Assembly (NCBI GenBank): GCA_902461935.1 | Contig: CABPZP010000001.1 | Coordinates: 62,001-126,000, forward strand | Length of the DNA stretch: 64,000 nucleotides | Direction of reading: 5' to 3' | DNA from: Merdicola sp905200315 | GTDB lineage: Bacteria > Bacillota > Clostridia > TANB77 > CAG-508 | In this document: piece by piece, positions 60,820 to 64,000 of the stretch | Layout of the letters: the number at the start of each line of letters is the position of its first letter | Numbering within the stretch: the stretch's first letter is position 1 | The notes under the pieces: generated by a model | The model's input: only the letters and a program-made list of their open reading frames with translations | Told to the model about the DNA's origin: nothing | Databases searched by the model: none | Translations under genes and position numbers: made by a program

Positions 60820-61227
60820 TTATAAGCTTATTTTTTTATTAAATTCTTTTATAAAGTTATTTAATGTTTGTATATGTTGTTCTTTTATTCTTTGATGTAT
60901 TTCAATCGCTGTGTTTTCTTTATATGTATAAGATATTAAATTTCTATCTCTTAACATATCCATATATTTTTGACCTTCTTCAATTATTCCAAATTGAAAA
61001 GCATTTCTAATCGTAGCACCTGGGCCATATTCAGTTACAGTTTCATAATCTTGTAAATACCTTTGCAAAAATTCCCACCATAATTCAAATGTGTATTCAT
61101 AAGCATGTATAATTGCAGCTCTATCTTTCTCAGAATTATTATCTGTTTCAATAAATTCTGTTAGTTTTTTATGTGCATTTATAAACACTTCATAACTTTG
61201 AATTAAATTATTTGGCATATATTTCAA
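60820..61227 (-). CDS. HEPN-type toxin partner (NTase substrate-binding / HI0074 family)
   Basis: 135 residues, all helical: DRAAIIHAYEYTFELWWEFL, TIRNAFQFGIIEEGQKYMDM, then LRDRNLISYTYKENTAIE. In HI0074-type HEPN proteins the active motif reads RN-x3-HTY; here the His is Tyr (RNLISYTY), so RNase activity may be lost or changed. Overlaps the nucleotidyltransferase gene by 20 bp, the standard pair arrangement. Confidence 0.8.
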   Translation of the reverse strand: MKYMPNNLIQSYEVFINAHKKLTEFIETDNNSEKDRAAIIHAYEYTFELWWEFLQRYLQDYETVTEYGPGATIRNAFQFGIIEEGQKYMDMLRDRNLISYTYKENTAIEIHQRIKEQHIQTLNNFIKEFNKKISL

Positions 61228-61516
61228 CCCCTTCTCTTAATATATTTTCTTTTAATTTATCCTCTTTTTCTAAAGAATTAAAATTAATTAAATCTACTTT
61301 ATAAACAATATATAAATTATCAATTTCGTAAAAAATATTTGTATTAATTGAATGTGTTAAACTATTACCAAATAATGCTATATCTATGTCAGAACCGTCT
61401 CTATAATCGCCTCTTGCTCTTGAACCAAATATTACGGCTTTTTCAACTTCTGCATAATTTGCAATAACTTTAACTATTTCCTCTATAACTTTTTCATCTA
61501 ATCCAAACTTTTTCAT
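61208..61516 (-). CDS. minimal nucleotidyltransferase (MNT antitoxin type)
   Basis: 102 residues. AVIFGSRARGDYRDGSDIDI carries the GS-x-D-x-D active site, with a third strand VDLINFNSLEK. MNT proteins disarm their HEPN partner by adding AMP residues. First gene of the pair with 60820-61227; the two together form a toxin-antitoxin-like unit. Confidence 0.88.
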   Translation of the reverse strand: MKKFGLDEKVIEEIVKVIANYAEVEKAVIFGSRARGDYRDGSDIDIALFGNSLTHSINTNIFYEIDNLYIVYKVDLINFNSLEKEDKLKENILREGVEIYAK

Positions 61517-61533
61517 TATATTATCCCCATTTT

Positions 61534-61561
61534 GGGTTTCCCAAAAAATGCTAACCCCTAC
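61534..61561 (-). repeat. diverged GTAG repeat
   Basis: GGGTTTCCCAAAAAATGCTA then ACCCCTAC. GTAG head with a weak GGGTT/AACCC stem. Confidence 0.4.
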
Positions 61562-61602
61562 TTTTTAATTATCAAAATAAATATTAAAAAATGTATTTAG
61601 AT

Positions 61603-61670
61603 GTTGGAAGTTTGAGATTTGAGGTTGGAGGTTACTTTTCTAACCTCTAACTTCTAATTTCCAACTTCTA
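61603..61670. repeat. heptad-repeat inverted pair
   Basis: Left arm of 7-base units (GTTGGAA, GTTTGAG, ATTTGAG, GTTGGAG, GTTA), a six-base loop and a right arm CTAACCTCTAACTTC... that is nearly the reverse complement. The same unit type occurs inside the pilin-like gene at 38501-38538. Confidence 0.55.
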
Positions 61671-61735
61671 ATATAATTACTATTATTTTAAAATTTAATA
61701 ATTTGACAACTCAATATGCTACTTTTCATTTGTTT

Positions 61736-62434
61736 TTAAGCTTCACGAGGGTCAATTTTCTTAACCGCTTCATCAAATCTTCCATATGTACCAGAAGCTT
61801 TTTCTATTGCTTCTTTAGGATCAATTCCTGCTTTAATGTTATCCATCATTTTTCCTAAATGAACATATTTGTAACCTATTATTTGGTCATCTTTATCTAA
61901 ACCAATTTCAACTATATATCCTTCTGCTAGATTTAAGTATCTTGGTCCTTTTAATGTACTTGAATATATTGTACCAACTTGGCTTGTATGTCCTTTTCCA
62001 AGGTCTTCAAGACCTGCTCCTACTGGAAGTCCTCCTTCTGAGAAAGCTGTTTGTGTTCTTCCATATACAATTTGTAAGAATAATTCTCTCATAGCAGTAT
62101 TTATTGCATCACATACTAAGTCTGTATTTAATGCTTCTAATATTGTTTTTCCTGTTAAAATTTCTCCTGCCATTGCAGCTGAATGTGTCATTCCGGAACA
62201 TCCTATTGTTTCTATTAATGCTTCTTGTATTATTCCGTCTTTTACATTTAATGTTAATTTACAAGCTCCTTGTTGTGGTGCACACCATCCTATACCATGT
62301 GTTAACCCTGAAATATCTTTTATTTCTTTAGCTTTAACCCATTTTCCTTCTTCTGGAATTGGTGCTGGTCCATGGTCTACTCCTTTTTTTACAACACACA
62401 TATTTTCTAATTCTTTTGAATAAATCATTTTCAT
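61736..62434 (-). CDS. iron-sulfur cluster scaffold, NifU-like
   Basis: 232 residues. A NifU/IscU-type scaffold: HGIGWCAPQQGACKLTLNVK, LIETIGCSGMTHSAAMAGEI, LEALNTDLVCDAINTAMREL. The Cys residues probably hold a transient iron-sulfur cluster. Usually adjacent to the GGGtGRT gene; the pairing is disturbed here. AAGGAGCTAATGAAA precedes the ATG. Confidence 0.85.
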   Translation of the reverse strand: MKMIYSKELENMCVVKKGVDHGPAPIPEEGKWVKAKEIKDISGLTHGIGWCAPQQGACKLTLNVKDGIIQEALIETIGCSGMTHSAAMAGEILTGKTILEALNTDLVCDAINTAMRELFLQIVYGRTQTAFSEGGLPVGAGLEDLGKGHTSQVGTIYSSTLKGPRYLNLAEGYIVEIGLDKDDQIIGYKYVHLGKMMDNIKAGIDPKEAIEKASGTYGRFDEAVKKIDPREA

Positions 62435-62490
62435 TAGCTCCTTTCAATGTTATATTATTTTATTTCATATGCTAGTTAATACTAGCAAAA

Positions 62491-63174
62491 TTAATATCTT
62501 AAAATTTGATTTACTGTCTTTTTTCCTTCAATTTTTTGCTTTTCATTTTTCTTATTTGATTCTATATATTTTAGTTCATCAACTTTTTTATCTTCTTTGT
62601 TATAATTTATTACATTATGAATTCTATTCCTGTATATACCTTCAATATACCTATCTATAACTTTTCCGTTGTACTTACATTTTTCTAAATAAGAATTTAT
62701 AATCTTACGTTCTTTTTTATTATAGGTATTTAATCCTGTTTTTAAATGAATATATCTCCATATTATATGTCTTTCATAACTATTAAATTCACATGTTTTT
62801 AAATCTTCATAATCATATTCAACCATAAATCTATAGTTTTGTATTGATATTGTAATATTGGTCCAATTTTTTTTGTTTACCCTTACAAATTCTTCTTTTA
62901 ATTTTTTTATTTTTTCGTAAAGCTCGTCTGTTAATTTTAAATATTCATCTTCTTCTATATTAAATTTGTTTGGTATTTCATATACATTTACAGGTTCCTT
63001 CCTTAAAATTCCCTTTGGAAAATAATAAAAGAACATTTCACCTGTTTCTAAATTTTGAATTCCCTCAAATATAGATGCATATAAAAAAATTGAATCCCAT
63101 TTTTCTGGTATCATATAATATAGCTTTTCTTGTATATCCATATAAATTTTCTTCATTGTTAATGATGTTTCCAA
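62491..63174 (-). CDS. YezG-type (DUF600) immunity protein, extended
   Basis: 227 residues. MDIQEKLYYMIPEKWDSIFL, GEMFFYYFPKGILRKEPVNV, WTNITISIQNYRFMVEYDYE and SYERHIIWRYIHLKTG match the YezG immunity family, which neutralises LXG toxins such as YeeF. A Lys-rich extension of about 75 residues follows the domain. No LXG toxin is in the window. A TTG start at 63174 after AGGGGGATGTAATT is likely. Confidence 0.75.
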   Translation of the reverse strand: METSLTMKKIYMDIQEKLYYMIPEKWDSIFLYASIFEGIQNLETGEMFFYYFPKGILRKEPVNVYEIPNKFNIEEDEYLKLTDELYEKIKKLKEEFVRVNKKNWTNITISIQNYRFMVEYDYEDLKTCEFNSYERHIIWRYIHLKTGLNTYNKKERKIINSYLEKCKYNGKVIDRYIEGIYRNRIHNVINYNKEDKKVDELKYIESNKKNEKQKIEGKKTVNQILRY

Positions 63175-63227
63175 AATTACATCCCCCTAAATGTATCCTC
63201 TATATTAATGAATAAAAATTTAATTGC

Positions 63228-63266
63228 ATTTGAGTACTTACAACTTACACCTGCAGTACTCAAATG
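63228..63266. terminator. hairpin after gpmI
   Basis: CATTTGAGTAC and GTACTCAAATG, 11-bp perfect stem. No T-run. Confidence 0.5.
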
Positions 63267-63304
63267 TAGTTTAAACATTAATATTGTATTTTACAATTAT
63301 ACAT

Positions 63305-64000
63305 TTATTTAACTAATAGACTTTCACCTGTCATCTCTTCTGGTTTACTTAAGTTCATTAAATCTAGCATTGTTGGTGCTAAATCTGCAAGTTTACCAGA
63401 TTTTAATTTAACATCATCTTTTCCAACTAATATTAGTGGAACAGGATTTGTTGTGTGAGCTGTATGTGGCTCTCCTGTTTTATAATCTATCATTTGTTCA
63501 GAATTTCCATGATCAGCTGTAATTAATAAAATTCCTTCTTGTGCATTTACAGCTTCTATAACTCTTCCAACACAGTTATCTATTGTTTCTACTGCTTTTA
63601 TTGCAGCTTCTAAACTTCCTGTATGGCCAACCATATCTGGGTTTGCATAGTTTAAAATTATTGTATCATATTTTTTTGAATTTATTGCATCTACAACTTT
63701 ATCTGTTACTTCATTTGCACTCATTTCTGGTTGCATATCATATGTTTCTACTTTTGGTGATGGTACTAATATTCTGTCTTCTCCTTCATATTGTTTTTCT
63801 TCTCCACCATTAAAGAAAAATGTAACATGTGCATATTTTTCTGTTTCTGCAATTCTTAATTGTTTTAAACCGTGTTTACTTACATATTCTCCATATGTGT
63901 TTACTAATTTTGTTGGCTTAAATGCAATTTTTACATTTGGCATTGTTTCATCGTATTGTGTGAAACATACATAATATAAATCTAATTTTTTTGTTTCAAA
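63305..64000 (-). CDS. gpmI: 2,3-bisphosphoglycerate-independent phosphoglycerate mutase, C-terminal part
   Basis: The frame is open to the right edge (reading KKLDLYYVCFTQYDE before the ATG at 63943), so the gene is cut by the window. HGLKQLRIAETEKYAHVTFF, NYANPDMVGHTGSLEAAIKA and ITADHGNSEQMID with the metal His/Asp, then HTAHTTNPVPLI, are GpmI motifs. Interconverts 3- and 2-phosphoglycerate in glycolysis using two Mn ions. Confidence 0.95.
   Translation of the reverse strand, partial: FETKKLDLYYVCFTQYDETMPNVKIAFKPTKLVNTYGEYVSKHGLKQLRIAETEKYAHVTFFFNGGEEKQYEGEDRILVPSPKVETYDMQPEMSANEVTDKVVDAINSKKYDTIILNYANPDMVGHTGSLEAAIKAVETIDNCVGRVIEAVNAQEGILLITADHGNSEQMIDYKTGEPHTAHTTNPVPLILVGKDDVKLKSGKLADLAPTMLDLMNLSKPEEMTGESLLVK

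Overview
The window looks like chromosomal DNA of an uncultured, very AT-rich, anaerobic, spore-forming member of the Clostridia (Bacillota). The reasons are Spo0A, a SpoVB-type flippase, a monomeric [FeFe] hydrogenase, a PflX-type radical SAM enzyme, strong AGGAGG ribosome sites with some TTG starts, and TTGACA-17-TATAAT promoters. Most genes lie on the minus strand. The taxon is an inference; no rRNA is present.

Layout. 0-12 kb is accessory DNA. It holds a TnpV remnant, a two-subunit ABC exporter with one frameshifted subunit, a frameshifted histidine phosphatase, a tyrosine recombinase next to an RloA/RloB (AbiL/PARIS-like) defence pair, a decayed small gene, and an internally deleted IS91-like element whose last 175 bp also occur at 4.1 kb. 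12-22 kb is housekeeping (mscS, rnhA, tmcAL, a FemAB-type transferase, polysaccharide deacetylase, RNHCP protein, uridine kinase-like protein, PflX-like protein, amidase) plus a pilin-like surface gene that is out of frame at an (AG)16 tract. 23-25 kb carries tRNA-Met and tRNA-Tyr, a candidate type I toxin-antitoxin unit bounded by inverted repeats, and a small membrane-protein operon. 25.7-35 kb has spo0A, yigZ, a BaiN-like flavoprotein, a methionine gamma-lyase family protein, a WG-repeat protein, tRNA-Val/Asp/Phe, HU and a SpoVB-like flippase. 35-40 kb has a TraG/VirD4-like ATPase, a second pilin-like gene, a Replic_Relax-type protein and an S1-domain protein. 40-46 kb has a D,D-carboxypeptidase, small envelope proteins, a GltD-like flavoprotein and the hydrogenase. 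46-57 kb is a type II fatty acid synthesis and acetyl-CoA carboxylase operon running from an acyl-activating enzyme through birA-like, fabD, fabG, fabF, accB, fabZ, accC, accD and accA to fabI. 57-64 kb has a coupled HEPN + AlbA_2/HATPase pair, tRNA-Gln, a GGGtGRT protein and NifU-like scaffold separated by an MNT/HEPN pair, an orphan YezG-type immunity protein, and the C-terminal part of gpmI at the window edge.

The most striking signals are not ordinary genes. (1) About eighteen GC-rich hairpins with a GTAG head (REP-like) are scattered from 16 to 62 kb and absent from the accessory left end. (2) Two paralogous pilin-like genes have unusually long translated leaders that are built partly from these same repeats, and one also carries the (AG)16 tract directly after its start codon; loss of one AG unit would restore the frame, which suggests phase variation. 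(3) A 36-residue hydrophobic peptide gene and a convergent small RNA share one terminator inside a unit bounded by inverted repeats. (4) HEPN and AlbA_2/HATPase genes form a coupled, possibly uncharacterised conflict module. Several genes contain single-base frameshifts; from sequence alone I cannot separate real decay from assembly errors.
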